A stretch of DNA of 55,879 bases, from positions 1-55,879 of IMG/VR virus record IMGVR_UViG_3300018079_000013. One strand, given 5' to 3'. Made by a program: the position numbers and the translations under genes. The notes beneath the pieces were generated by a model. It saw only the letters and a program-made list of their open reading frames with translations, was not told where the DNA came from and searched no databases. Shown piece by piece: positions 6,595 to 15,052 of the stretch (the first letter of the stretch is position 1; each line of letters opens with the position of its first letter). This DNA is from a virus.

Positions 6595-7161
6595 TCAGTC
6601 GTAATCGGCTTGCGATCCACCGACGATTGCGAGCATCCGAGCATTGTGCTCATCGTGCGTCGTGGTCGCTGTTGCGCGTCTCCTGCGCGGAACATCCTCG
6701 CCGGTGGTTGGCTCGAATGCTTCCCTGTGGCCGTCGATGATGCTGTAGCAAGTGCCATCCCACTTCGTGGGCCACTCGATCTTTGAAGGTCGATCGAGTG
6801 TCCAGCGAGGTAGCACCCTTACCTCGGTCGCGTTGACCGTCTCTGCGAGGGACAGGTTGGTAGGTCGAACCATTGCAGCGCGACTACCATTGTGTCCTTC
6901 GTGCGCCATCGTGGCGACCACTTCGAGCCGGTCGTGCTGTAGAGCGTTGAAGGTGTCGTGCATGTCTACCGTCCAGTAGCGTGGATGTCGCCGTAGGAAG
7001 CGAACGTTAGGGGTAGGAGTATCAAACAGTCCTACCGTGTCCTTACGTGCGCTTATAACGGCGCAGCGTCGTGCCAGGCGATGCGCTTGCATCGTGCGCT
7101 GTCGCCTGCCGTGCTGTCGCGCGTCGAATCGAGCGCGACAAAGGTACTCGTCAAGGGTCAT
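6595..7161 (-). CDS. First gene of the leftward unit, 188-residue hypothetical
   Basis: The start MTLDEYLCRARFDARQHG at 7161 follows GGAGGCAAC. The N-terminal half is strongly basic (RRQRTMQAHRLARRCAVISARK) and could bind nucleic acid. The C-terminal half is mixed and ends in a basic, low-complexity RRRRATATTT segment. It is the first leftward gene after the divergent control region, a position often taken by early regulators or host-takeover proteins; that is inference from position. Confidence 0.65.
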   Translation of the reverse strand: MTLDEYLCRARFDARQHGRRQRTMQAHRLARRCAVISARKDTVGLFDTPTPNVRFLRRHPRYWTVDMHDTFNALQHDRLEVVATMAHEGHNGSRAAMVRPTNLSLAETVNATEVRVLPRWTLDRPSKIEWPTKWDGTCYSIIDGHREAFEPTTGEDVPRRRRATATTTHDEHNARMLAIVGGSQADYD

Positions 7162-7455
7162 GTTGCCTCCTTGGTCGATTGCCATAGTCGAAGCATAGGG
7201 GTAGCGCATGGTTGCAGGGATTGAGCGACACACTTTGTGTGATTCCACTGTTACAAGGAATTAGAGATCGTGGCGGAATGTGCCCTTTTGCAGGGGTTTT
7301 CTCTTGCAAGGGACTGTATACCAGGGAGACAACAAAGGACATGACCGTTAACCTGTATCTCCATTTCAAAATGTACAACCTAGCTTCGTTTGCGAAATTG
7401 TAATCCAACTTGTAATCATCCGCACAAGCCCTGAGCACACTGTACTATCCCGCGC
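7162..7455. promoter_or_regulatory. Divergent control region between the two transcription units
   Basis: There are no genes for about 290 bases. A plausible rightward promoter is TTGCGA, 17 bases, TAATCA at about 7390-7418. It contains GAAATTGTAAT, also present at about 5920-5930. Leftward, a TATGCT word lies about 30 bases before the start at 7161, without a good -35. Small inverted repeats such as CACACTTTGTGTG are present near 7231-7243. Promoters are inferred by eye. Confidence 0.45.
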
Positions 7456-7851
7456 ATGAGCGATCAGCCTTTGTTTGAGCCAGTCGATCCCGATTCGGAC
7501 GAAGCGAAGCTTATCAGTCAGAGCAATGAAGTAGACGAGCAGACTCTTGCAGAGATTCAATCGTGGAAAACTGCGTTTGAGCAAGAATTTCACGAAGCCG
7601 AAAGCGCTGCGAAATCAACACCGCTAACCATTCGCGCACAATTGAAGGAGCTTGTACCTGAAGCTCTTACGCGCATGGCGAAGACGATCAAGTATTCGCG
7701 CGATGAGAAACTTGCATTCGCTGCATCGAAATGGTTGCTCGATGCGATGCTTGAGAATAAAGGAAGCTTGTCACCGGATGACCCGCTCGTTGCCTTCCTC
7801 GAAGAGATGCGGGCTAAGGAAACTACAGAATCGCCGACGGGCGGTTCGTAA
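7456..7851 (+). CDS. First late gene; helical 131-residue protein, possible small terminase
   Basis: The product begins MSDQPLFEPVDPDSDEAK and has a helical core, LKELVPEALTRMAKTI, followed by SRDEKLAFAASKWLLDAMLE. LxxLVPxALxxL followed by a second helix ending LLD resembles the helical repeat of some phage small terminase subunits. That match is weak, and the large terminase lies 9.6 kb downstream. There is no clear Shine-Dalgarno site before the ATG. Position as the first rightward gene is certain; function is not. Confidence 0.6.
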   Translation: MSDQPLFEPVDPDSDEAKLISQSNEVDEQTLAEIQSWKTAFEQEFHEAESAAKSTPLTIRAQLKELVPEALTRMAKTIKYSRDEKLAFAASKWLLDAMLENKGSLSPDDPLVAFLEEMRAKETTESPTGGS

Positions 7852-7857
7852 GGCACC

Positions 7858-8292
7858 TTGGCTCGCATCCCTGCCACAGCGAGAAAGCCACGACTGTTCA
7901 TAACAACGAACGTCGTTGGACTAGGCATCGAGGACAACTTCGAATTCTTACACGATAGGCCGTATCGGTTCTGTTGCATTTGCGGGCGCGTGTTTCAGTC
8001 AACACATGACCGTGTTTCTGTAAAGCGATACGATTCCGCTCATGTCGTGGATGGAGCTTTTGAACGGGTGCTATGGGCGCAGAGACATGCGTATTCACAT
8101 GCGCAGTGGCAACACGAGGACTTCAAGCGCAGTGGTTTATTTGTAACACCGGCTGCGGCGGAACGTCTCGTGCCTTTTGGGATCATTCCGGTACAGGACA
8201 TCGTAGAGAACGAAGAGTCGCGCCATGCCGGTTTGGTTGCACCACGTGCGCCTATCGATGACGCCGAAACTAGTTTGAAAGGATACAGATGA
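7858..8292 (+). CDS. Hypothetical 144-residue protein with CxxC motif
   Basis: A TTG start at 7858 lies six bases after the previous stop. The frame contains FCCICGRVFQSTHDRVSVKR, where CxxC and the following basic segment suggest a zinc site. The rest includes HAYSHAQWQHEDFKRSGLF and an FGIIPVQDIV segment. I recognise no family. The next small gene overlaps its stop as ATGA. Confidence 0.6.
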   Translation: MARIPATARKPRLFITTNVVGLGIEDNFEFLHDRPYRFCCICGRVFQSTHDRVSVKRYDSAHVVDGAFERVLWAQRHAYSHAQWQHEDFKRSGLFVTPAAAERLVPFGIIPVQDIVENEESRHAGLVAPRAPIDDAETSLKGYR

Positions 8293-8432
8293 TCCTTCAA
8301 GTGGTAGGACAACTACCAAAAGGCGTTGAGCCCGCCATTATCAAAGTTGAGCCAGAGATGGGCACGTTCGAGATACAAGCCAAAGATGGGACTGTCCTTA
8401 CACAGGGACAATTTCGCATCATCTGTGGGTAG
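8289..8432 (+). CDS. 47-residue protein in the late operon
   Basis: The ATG at 8289 overlaps the upstream TGA. The 47 codons begin MILQVVGQLPKGVEPAIIKV and end FRIICG. The pattern is beta-rich, like small virion accessory proteins. Support comes from the coupled start and clean coding frame; there is no homology. Confidence 0.6.
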   Translation: MILQVVGQLPKGVEPAIIKVEPEMGTFEIQAKDGTVLTQGQFRIICG

Positions 8433-8479
8433 TTAGTTTGAAAGCACGTTTGTAACAATTCGCACAAGGAAGGAGTGGG

Positions 8480-8926
8480 ATGCCATTTTATGAAGTAACG
8501 TTCGAAACCGGCCGAAGCTCGGTAGCGTTTTACGAAGATGACGCTGAAGCATTGTCGGCGTGTGGCGAACAGCATAAACGAGCTGCAAATGGTTTGCCTG
8601 GAGGCCCGGTTGCGGGCCATCCGCCTGGTCAGGAAGGAAATCCCAATTGGACGGCAGAAAGAATCAAGACTGTACGCGTGTATAAGGAACATCCGAACGA
8701 GTACAATCCTGAGCAGACGATGAGTGCGGATGTTGCAGCGAAAGAAATTGGTGCGCTCATCAAAAGCCTGGCAGATGAGAACGGCGTTATACTCTTGCCG
8801 ATCCTTGCGCTTCACGTTCAGGGGCTTTCGCACCCGATGGTAGCATCGAAGGAAAGCTCGTTCGACTCCAATTTCAAAATGGTGGAAGATCGAGAACTAA
8901 CACTTGCTTTCGAGGGCAACTCGTAA
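8480..8926 (+). CDS. Hypothetical 148-residue protein
   Basis: The start at 8480 follows GGAAGGAGTGGG. The N-terminus, MPFYEVTFETGRSSVAFYED, is beta-rich, as in many small phage proteins that act on a substrate strand. A Gly/Pro-rich loop (GLPGGPVAGHPPGQEGNPN) precedes a helical C-terminal half. It overlaps the next gene as TAATG. Not recognised; late operon context suggests a virion-related role. Confidence 0.65.
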   Translation: MPFYEVTFETGRSSVAFYEDDAEALSACGEQHKRAANGLPGGPVAGHPPGQEGNPNWTAERIKTVRVYKEHPNEYNPEQTMSADVAAKEIGALIKSLADENGVILLPILALHVQGLSHPMVASKESSFDSNFKMVEDRELTLAFEGNS

Positions 8927-9489
8927 TGTACGAGCATCTTCATCATAGCGACGAGTTCGATATCGATGGGCCTATGGAGGTTCATCATGCAACTATCGTT
9001 TTTCAACGTATGTCGCAGATGGTTACGGATTATGTTCTTGGTAACCATGCAACGATTATTCCTCCGGCGTCGTGGACGATGGGCCTGGCAACTACGAACG
9101 TTGGTTCAGGTGGGGCTAACGATTATGCACGGAACAGTGTATGGTCAGTAACAGTCTCGCTTACGAACATTAACGAGATTGGTAGTACCACCGCTGCCGG
9201 TTATGCGCGACAGACGATCGCGCGAACTATCGCGCAGGGTGGAATCGACTGGAACACGTCAACCTTCGATAACACGTTTTCTACAGGTGGTCAGTCAACC
9301 GCTGCCGATCAGGTTACGTTCGGAGCATTTTCAGGAGCGCCTGATCCTAACGGTGCAAACTCGTGGGTCATTACTGAAGGTGCTACGTTGAATGCTGGCT
9401 TCCCACACGTAGCAGCGGATACTGCTGCAACACGAACGTTCGCAAATGGAGACACTGAAAAGGTAACGGCCACAATTAAGGCGGGTTAA
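8926..9489 (+). CDS. Probable virion structural protein (187 residues)
   Basis: It starts by TAATG overlap. The sequence is Thr/Ser/Gly/Asn-rich and beta-prone, with an aromatic-poor C-terminal half typical of fibre or decoration proteins. It contains IIPPASWTMGLATTNVGSG and a series of short beta repeats such as GGQSTAADQVTFGAFSG. No enzyme motifs. The next gene follows directly (TAAGTG). Structural assignment comes from composition and context. Confidence 0.6.
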   Translation: MYEHLHHSDEFDIDGPMEVHHATIVFQRMSQMVTDYVLGNHATIIPPASWTMGLATTNVGSGGANDYARNSVWSVTVSLTNINEIGSTTAAGYARQTIARTIAQGGIDWNTSTFDNTFSTGGQSTAADQVTFGAFSGAPDPNGANSWVITEGATLNAGFPHVAADTAATRTFANGDTEKVTATIKAG

Positions 9490-10014
9490 GTGGCAACGCA
9501 TCGAATCCCAATATTGGGGTTCGCTACTCGCCCCGACGATACAGGCGAGTGCTTTTTTGAGCCCGCCGATCTAAACTTTGGTTCGAGTGATCTTGCTCGT
9601 CAGTTCGTGCTCGCGTTGGGAAGTGCGCTTGCTGCGGCACCTACTGTGAAGCACGGTGTATACGGCGCATTCCGTGTACCTAAGAACTACGTGGGTTCGC
9701 CGGTAATCGTTATCGAGTGGTCAGCAACGCTTACAACGGGCGACGTAGTGTTCGATTTCGATTATAACGCCGTTGGTGGAAATGATGCAGAATCGCTTGA
9801 TCCAGCCGGGTGGCAACAAAGCGTAACTGTTACCGATACTGCACCATCAACGGCTCGTTTCAAACTGACTCCTACAGTGGCGCTTACGGCAGGAAACTTT
9901 GCGGTAGATGATATCGTGGAATTCTTCTTTGGACGTGACGGTGTTGACGCTGCCGATACGATGGTAGGACGCGCATACGTCATAGAGACAACCTTCGAAT
10001 ATGCTGACGTATGA
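9490..10014 (+). CDS. Probable virion structural protein (174 residues)
   Basis: A GTG start directly follows the previous stop. The protein is predicted all-beta: HRIPILGFATRPDDTGECFF, then VIVIEWSATLTTGDVVFDF, a jelly-roll-like alternation found in phage fibres and head decoration proteins. It overlaps the next gene by four bases. Its composition matches the preceding gene, suggesting a shared particle component. Confidence 0.6.
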   Translation: MATHRIPILGFATRPDDTGECFFEPADLNFGSSDLARQFVLALGSALAAAPTVKHGVYGAFRVPKNYVGSPVIVIEWSATLTTGDVVFDFDYNAVGGNDAESLDPAGWQQSVTVTDTAPSTARFKLTPTVALTAGNFAVDDIVEFFFGRDGVDAADTMVGRAYVIETTFEYADV

Positions 10015-11099
10015 GTAGAGACTTTCCAGGCACTAATAGTAATTACTTAGATGCTGGCGATGTTGCCGCAATCGATATTACTGGCACGGCGTTAACAGTT
10101 CATGCCTGGATAAGACCGGACGCATTAAGTGGCGTTCCTAGAATAGTAGGGAAGTGGGGAGCGACTTTAGGAGTACGACAATATCTCTTGGATATTCAGA
10201 CAGGAGGACAAGTCAGAGCATTTGTCGCTGATGCAGGTGGTAACGATCCAGCAAACGGCGTAACCGTTCTAAGCATTGGAGTATGGCAGGCCGTTGCGTT
10301 GCGTAAGAACGGTACAGGCGGAGATGCTTTACAAGCTTTTTTAAATGGGGTTTTAGATGGTACTGTTACGTCGAACCGTTCAATTCAGAATACGACTTCG
10401 GGCCTGAGATTTGGTAACGATGTCGGAAATGCTAATCCCTTCGATGGGTTAATAGCGGAAGTGGGAATATGGGACGTCGCGCTAACGGATGCTGAGATCG
10501 CTTCACTTGCTAAGGGGTTTAGTCCTCTTCTCGTTAGACCACAGAATCTTAAAGGGTATTGGCCGTTGTGGGGAACCGGATCACCCGAACGAGACTATTC
10601 AGGACTTGGTAGCCATGCAACAGTAACGGGTACTGTGAATGCAGGAAATAAGCACCCTCCTGTAATGCCGTTTGTCCTTCCTACGAGAATCGCACCTGCT
10701 GCTCCGGGGGTTTTATTTGTTGAATCGATACCAACGTTTCAGCAACAACCTTATGCACCGCCTATCACAAAAATTCCTGCGGGGCTGCGAAGACGGAAAC
10801 TTCCTAAGCCCGCAGATGATTTCGAAACGGGACAAGTTCCTGAAACTATCGATGCCGCAACGATCTACGTTGATATAGAAGCAAGTGGCGTTGACATAAA
10901 GGAAATGACCGATGCTGCCACTGTGTACATCGATATCACGAACACGGGCGGTGAATGCTACTCGGGGTTCTCCGGTGAAATGCTAGGCGAGGGCGAAGCT
11001 ACTTCTCGCTGGCGAACAGGGGCGTATCAGACTCGATGGTCAGGAGAGGTACAGGAACGATGGGTTCTTAGTGGACTATCAACTGAAAGTGGGTGCTAA
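10011..11099 (+). CDS. LamG/concanavalin-like tail fibre or adhesin
   Basis: This 362-residue protein starts at an ATG overlapping the previous stop. Residues about 1-190 form a laminin-G/concanavalin-like lectin domain (ALTVHAWIRPDALSG, LNGVLDGTVTSN, GLIAEVGIWDVALTDAEI), a fold used by phages for glycan binding. A linker, PTFQQQPYAPPITKIP, leads into two copies of the 20-residue repeat (TIYVDIEASGVDI, TVYIDITNTG). A Trp/Arg C-terminus follows (SRWRTGAYQTRW). The linker, repeats and RW tail are shared with the protein at 15053-16276, so these are modular receptor-binding or fibre proteins. Confidence 0.75.
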   Translation: MSRDFPGTNSNYLDAGDVAAIDITGTALTVHAWIRPDALSGVPRIVGKWGATLGVRQYLLDIQTGGQVRAFVADAGGNDPANGVTVLSIGVWQAVALRKNGTGGDALQAFLNGVLDGTVTSNRSIQNTTSGLRFGNDVGNANPFDGLIAEVGIWDVALTDAEIASLAKGFSPLLVRPQNLKGYWPLWGTGSPERDYSGLGSHATVTGTVNAGNKHPPVMPFVLPTRIAPAAPGVLFVESIPTFQQQPYAPPITKIPAGLRRRKLPKPADDFETGQVPETIDAATIYVDIEASGVDIKEMTDAATVYIDITNTGGECYSGFSGEMLGEGEATSRWRTGAYQTRWSGEVQERWVLSGLSTESGC

Positions 11100-11398
11100 T
11101 GCCAATTGGCCCGCTTGCGAAAGGGACAGATGAAACAATTCACGCGGACTACGTTGACCGTTCAGGAACTGTTACTGATCTTTCAGGTTCAGGCCCAACG
11201 TTTGATGTAATCGATTTCGCCGATGTATTCAAGGTTACCGCAGGGTCAGCTACGGCAAGCGGCTTGCGAATCTCGGTTCCGTTAGATACTAACTTTGGGG
11301 GTACATGGGTTGTAGGAGAGTACCGCCTGTTTGTGAAGTTTACAGTAGGTGCGGATGTAATTCGCAAAGGGCCATACTACTTTCAAATCGTACAGTAA
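11099..11398 (+). CDS. 99-residue fibre partner, paralogue of 16277-16603
   Basis: The ATG at 11099 overlaps the upstream stop as TAATG. Both this protein and the one at 16277 are about 100 residues, beta-rich, and end in a matching pattern: LFVKFTVGADVIRKGPYYF here and LYLKYTAGSESPILGPVFF there. Each directly follows a 20-residue-repeat fibre gene. A chaperone, cap or co-fibre role is inferred from this two-gene cassette. Confidence 0.65.
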   Translation: MPIGPLAKGTDETIHADYVDRSGTVTDLSGSGPTFDVIDFADVFKVTAGSATASGLRISVPLDTNFGGTWVVGEYRLFVKFTVGADVIRKGPYYFQIVQ

Positions 11399-11408
11399 GG
11401 AGGAAAAG

Positions 11409-12194
11409 GTGAAGTGGATTAATCCGAAAACAGGCGAACTTGAGCGTCGTCCGCCTGGTCTATTGTATTCGCATCTTGACGAATACAATCCGTTCGATCA
11501 GCCAGTACAGGAGCACGGACGCGCTTTGATGGATCGTGTTCGTAGCCGCATGCCTGCGAGCGTTCGTGAATTGCTCGATAAGAGTGCGAAGACTCCGTGG
11601 GATGGAGAAGCAGTAAAGGCATCGAGTGTTGGTTGGCGCGACATGCTTACGCCTCGTCGTGTGCTGGTTGCTGACGGTGCAATTATCTCCAACATCACGA
11701 CCGAGACGATCATGGTGCCCGACTTCACGTTTGCTGCCGATTATCTCGAAGTGGGCGACGTGCTCAAGTATACGTTGTTCTTCGGTTGGTCAACCGTGAT
11801 TACAACGCCTGGTACTCTCACGCTTCGTTTGCGTTGGGGTGGCGTTGGTGGAGCCATACTAGCAGTGTCAGGTGCGTTCGCACCCGATCCTACGGCGGGT
11901 TCTACGTCGGTCACAGGTAAAGTCGAGTATGTCATGGTGTGTCGTTCGACTGGTACGGCAGGATCGGCAGTCACGATCGGTCACATGATTCCTGGCGGAG
12001 ACTTCGATGACGCATCTGCAACTACGCTCAAGGGCAACCTTGACATGTTGATGATTCCAACATCGGCGCCTGGCACGCCGGTTGCAATCGATACAACGAT
12101 CGCAAAGGCATTGTCGCCTACGGCACAGTTCTCAGTTGCAACGTCACCGACGAACCTCACAAACTATATCGCGTTGCTTGAGAGCCTGAACTAG
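11409..12194 (+). CDS. Probable virion fibre protein (261 residues)
   Basis: A GTG start at 11409 follows AAGGAGGAAAAG. The N-terminal about 90 residues are mixed (MKWINPKTGELERRPP). The C-terminal part is a beta domain (LEVGDVLKYTLFFGWSTVI, GTLTLRLRWGGVGG) of a type common in fibres of uncultivated phages. It ends just before a gene for a secreted protein. No catalytic motif is seen. Confidence 0.65.
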   Translation: MKWINPKTGELERRPPGLLYSHLDEYNPFDQPVQEHGRALMDRVRSRMPASVRELLDKSAKTPWDGEAVKASSVGWRDMLTPRRVLVADGAIISNITTETIMVPDFTFAADYLEVGDVLKYTLFFGWSTVITTPGTLTLRLRWGGVGGAILAVSGAFAPDPTAGSTSVTGKVEYVMVCRSTGTAGSAVTIGHMIPGGDFDDASATTLKGNLDMLMIPTSAPGTPVAIDTTIAKALSPTAQFSVATSPTNLTNYIALLESLN

Positions 12195-13262
12195 ATGAAA
12201 CGCATTACTGTAATTGCCGTCACGATAGGTATTGCGCTTGGGCTTACAGGGTTTGCCCTAGCTACTCATACTACTGAGATCGAAAAAATCGTTTTGCCTT
12301 GGACGCTTGTTATTGGGGATGAAACTGTAACGGGTGAAACGACGATTACGGACACTGACGTTCTACCGCATGAAACAATCACAGGCCCGACAACGACCAT
12401 TACGGACACAACCATAACTACGGTGACTGTCACGGAACCGCCACCTACTACAACCACGGAGCCTACGCCTCCCGGCGATCTCGTCTGCACCACGGAGAAC
12501 TATTGGAACGAGGTTGAAAACAAGCAGGCATGGACGTGGGATGAGTGCAAAGTGGGAACCGTGATCGAGGTCACGAATGAGGAGTGGGCTTGCCGCGAGC
12601 CGATCGCAAACTACGGCCCGCTTCCGATCAAGGTCGTATCGCGTTGGAGTATTCCGAATCCTAGTGGCTCACCAAACATCGCAATTTCGATCAACTCGGG
12701 TTGCACCGCTTCCGCAGGTACGGCCATTAATCTGATCCCGGACGTGCAGGGTGTAAGCGGTGGGCAAATCTCGGATGCCTTCAAAACGCGTCAGGTTCCA
12801 GGGCCACAGAACATTCGCTTGACCGGAAGGCTCGGGTGTGGCGATCGGCTTGCCGCTGACCATCAGGACGGTGTGCAATTGCAAGGTGGCCGCGAAATCG
12901 CCTTCGTGAACATGGACGTTGGAGGGGATTACGAGGCTGGCGAGGCGAACTGCCAAGGAGCGGGCGGCGCATTTTTCTGGTCGATCAATGAGACGCTTGC
13001 GGTTATTCTCGGCGGGACGTACATCGGATGCAATCACGCACTTGACGTGCATTCCGGCGAGGCAGCACTTGGCTCAGGGGTTCGTAACGCGAAATTCCGC
13101 TCTGGGCGCAACTCAGGAAATGGTGGCCCGGCGGGTCTGTGTGAAAGAGCAGATGGGACGCCTTTCTTTACTTCGCCGCCGTGTCTTAATACGGGCAATC
13201 TTAATTTCTTCGATAACAATGTCTGTCAGCGCTGGAATGGTACGGCTTGGATAAATCAATAG
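12195..13262 (+). CDS. Secreted beta-helix-like protein with Thr/Pro-rich linker
   Basis: The 355 residues begin with a classic signal peptide (MKRITVIAVTIGIALGLTG, then FALA before THT). Next comes a Thr-rich stretch with a PPPTTTTEPTPPG linker (about residues 60-95). The C-terminal domain has spaced beta-strand patterns (IRLTGRLGCGDRLAADHQDG, VNMDVGGDYEAGEANC, TYIGCNHALDVHSG) like right-handed beta-helix, pectate-lyase-like proteins. Signal peptides are rare in virion operons. It could be a host-like adhesin or polysaccharide-binding protein exported before lysis, or a captured host gene. Confidence 0.7.
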   Translation: MKRITVIAVTIGIALGLTGFALATHTTEIEKIVLPWTLVIGDETVTGETTITDTDVLPHETITGPTTTITDTTITTVTVTEPPPTTTTEPTPPGDLVCTTENYWNEVENKQAWTWDECKVGTVIEVTNEEWACREPIANYGPLPIKVVSRWSIPNPSGSPNIAISINSGCTASAGTAINLIPDVQGVSGGQISDAFKTRQVPGPQNIRLTGRLGCGDRLAADHQDGVQLQGGREIAFVNMDVGGDYEAGEANCQGAGGAFFWSINETLAVILGGTYIGCNHALDVHSGEAALGSGVRNAKFRSGRNSGNGGPAGLCERADGTPFFTSPPCLNTGNLNFFDNNVCQRWNGTAWINQ

Positions 13263-13403
13263 ATGACACTTGCACTTCCAGTCGTTTCGAACGCCGTTCA
13301 CGAAAGTAACTTCGAGGCAACCCCGTCTCTGAGTCCCGGTACGCTCATTACGGCGAGCGCTACGCCACACACCAAGGGCGCGTGGATTGACGTGGTGCCA
13401 TAG
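13263..13403 (+). CDS. 46-residue truncated copy of the downstream fibre N-terminus
   Basis: An ATG immediately follows the previous stop and a TAG immediately precedes the next ATG. The product starts MTLALPVVSNAVHESNFEAT and ends HTKGAWIDVVP. It parallels the first about 47 residues of the next protein (MTLALPVPAWLAFETNLTAT...HVKGAWTSC) with the same spacing. It is either a relic of fibre domain replacement or a deliberately short N-terminal module. The duplication is visible in the sequence; its purpose is unknown. Confidence 0.7.
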   Translation: MTLALPVVSNAVHESNFEATPSLSPGTLITASATPHTKGAWIDVVP

Positions 13404-14243
13404 ATGACGCTCGCGCTTCCCGTTCCTGCGTGGCTTGCGTTCGAGACGAACCTTACGGCTACGCCTGTCGCAGGGGCAGGAAACCTCATCACGGCCGCTG
13501 GTACTGCTCACGTCAAGGGTGCGTGGACGTCGTGTATCGATCCCGTGGACTATGACTCCTACGGTTTATGGATAGGACTCAACGATAGCGCGGTTGCGAA
13601 TACGCGCACGGATCAGTTGCTCGACATCGCTATCGGGCCGTCCGGAGGCGGCTCGGAACAGGTCATCGTCTCTAACCTGATCTGTGGTTGGAGTGCCACC
13701 GGAGCGGCGAGCGCAACCTACATGGGACGCAGATTCTTCCTGCCGATCTTCATTCCAAAGGGTGTTCGCGTCTCGGCACGCATCCAGGCGCTCATCGTCT
13801 CGGATACGATGCATTTACAGATCGGACTGCTCGGAGGGGAGTCGAATCTCGGCTGGCCTATCTGTATGGGAATGGACGATTATGGCGTCGATACGGCCAC
13901 ATCGGGCGGAACCTCGCATACCCCCGGAAACTCCGGTGCGTACTCGGCCTACACCAACTTGGGCTCGACTCTCTCCCGGAACTATAAGGGTGTCCTCATG
14001 CTCCCGCAGGGAACGATGAGTGACACGGTGATGGGGAGCCTCGCCTACTACTGGCAGGCAGCTATCTCTTCCGGCACGATTGCCTCGTGGCAATACGAGA
14101 CGACTACTGGAGAGAATGTGACCGGCCCGTGGCCGGGGCAGCCCTTCATGGCCGAGTTGCCATCGGGTACGCAAATGCAAGTGCGAGCGACCTGCTCGGG
14201 CACGGCCGAGGCACAAGATGTCGGGATGTATTGTCTCTACTGA
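13404..14243 (+). CDS. Tail fibre-like protein (279 residues)
   Basis: It begins MTLALPVPAWLAFETNLTAT. The N-terminal about 50 residues match the preceding mini-gene. The rest is Gly/Ser/Thr-rich beta sequence (RRFFLPIFIPKGVRVSARIQ, LGSTLSRNYKGVLMLPQG), consistent with a fibre shaft and tip. It overlaps the following gene as TGATG. The G+C content and codon choice here look higher than in flanking genes, as expected for an exchangeable fibre. Confidence 0.7.
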   Translation: MTLALPVPAWLAFETNLTATPVAGAGNLITAAGTAHVKGAWTSCIDPVDYDSYGLWIGLNDSAVANTRTDQLLDIAIGPSGGGSEQVIVSNLICGWSATGAASATYMGRRFFLPIFIPKGVRVSARIQALIVSDTMHLQIGLLGGESNLGWPICMGMDDYGVDTATSGGTSHTPGNSGAYSAYTNLGSTLSRNYKGVLMLPQGTMSDTVMGSLAYYWQAAISSGTIASWQYETTTGENVTGPWPGQPFMAELPSGTQMQVRATCSGTAEAQDVGMYCLY

Positions 14244-14431
14244 TGGCGATCACGGCGACATACGTGGTATCTGACACGAAAAAGGTGGCTCATGTTCATC
14301 TACGCGAGAACGGAATTGATCTCGGTTCCTTCGTCGTGACCTTTACGAATCGTGCAAACCTACGAACGAAACTACAAGCCATACTTACCGAGTTGTCGGC
14401 TGAGTTAACTCGTATAAGAGGAGAGGTTTAG
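14243..14431 (+). CDS. Hypothetical 62-residue protein
   Basis: The ATG at 14243 overlaps the fibre stop. A beta-rich N-terminus (TATYVVSDTKKVAHVHL) is followed by a helix, LRTKLQAILTELSAELTRI. It is probably a small virion accessory or fibre partner by position. No homology is recognised. Confidence 0.6.
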   Translation: MAITATYVVSDTKKVAHVHLRENGIDLGSFVVTFTNRANLRTKLQAILTELSAELTRIRGEV

Positions 14432-14433
14432 CT

Positions 14434-14700
14434 ATGGGATGGCATGCAGGAGAGAAAACGACAACTGCGGAGAACGCAGTGCAAGTTGCACGAGAGTCAT
14501 TTGCTGAAAACCACGCAGAAGCTACAGAGGAAGAGAGAGCACAGTTTGATGCCGCTATTCTAGCTCTTGAATCCTTTGTTTTGCATGTAGATCCCGACCG
14601 AGTGATTAAAGCACGCTGTCAGGGTCATGTACGTGAATCTGATAGTGATAGAACCGGAACGTACATTTCAGTTACCGTAGCAGAACATATAACGAGCTGA
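14434..14700 (+). CDS. Hypothetical 88-residue protein
   Basis: GAGGAGAGG precedes the ATG. An acidic helical N-terminal half (ENHAEATEEERAQFDAAILA) is followed by a short beta-prone C-terminus (GTYISVTVAEHITS). The next gene starts one base after its stop. Function unknown. Confidence 0.6.
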   Translation: MGWHAGEKTTTAENAVQVARESFAENHAEATEEERAQFDAAILALESFVLHVDPDRVIKARCQGHVRESDSDRTGTYISVTVAEHITS

Positions 14701-14701
14701 A

Positions 14702-15052
14702 ATGGCAATCTCGGAACCATTTGCAGGTACGGAGGCAGTTGCAACAACTGAGTGGTCGATCACGACGGATACGTCCTATGATACCGCCGACGCGCAAACC
14801 GACGACGGAATCTACCAGGTTTGGCTCGACGTGAATGACATGGTTGCAGGCGATCAACTTCAAATTCGTCTTTATGAGAAAGTTGGCTCGGCCTCTACGC
14901 AACGCATCACGGATGAATTCATTCTCGTCGGAGCGCAGGCGACTCCAGCATGGGTATCAGTCACACTGATTCTGTTACACGGGTGGGATATAACGCTCGA
15001 CGCGCTAGCGGGCACGATTACGGTCGATTGGTCGATTCGTAAGGTCGCATAA
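14702..15052 (+). CDS. Probable virion protein (116 residues)
   Basis: It is all-beta in appearance, from MAISEPFAGTEAVATTEWSI to TITVDWSIRKVA. It is directly followed by the repeat fibre gene. Such small beta-sandwich proteins often occur among phage head or tail fibre genes. No catalytic motif is seen. Confidence 0.6.
   Translation: MAISEPFAGTEAVATTEWSITTDTSYDTADAQTDDGIYQVWLDVNDMVAGDQLQIRLYEKVGSASTQRITDEFILVGAQATPAWVSVTLILLHGWDITLDALAGTITVDWSIRKVA

Noticed and set aside
13263-14243. Diversity-generating retroelement explaining the fibre duplication
   Set aside because: No reverse transcriptase gene and no adenine-biased template/variable pair was seen; the repeat is N-terminal and diverged at all positions.
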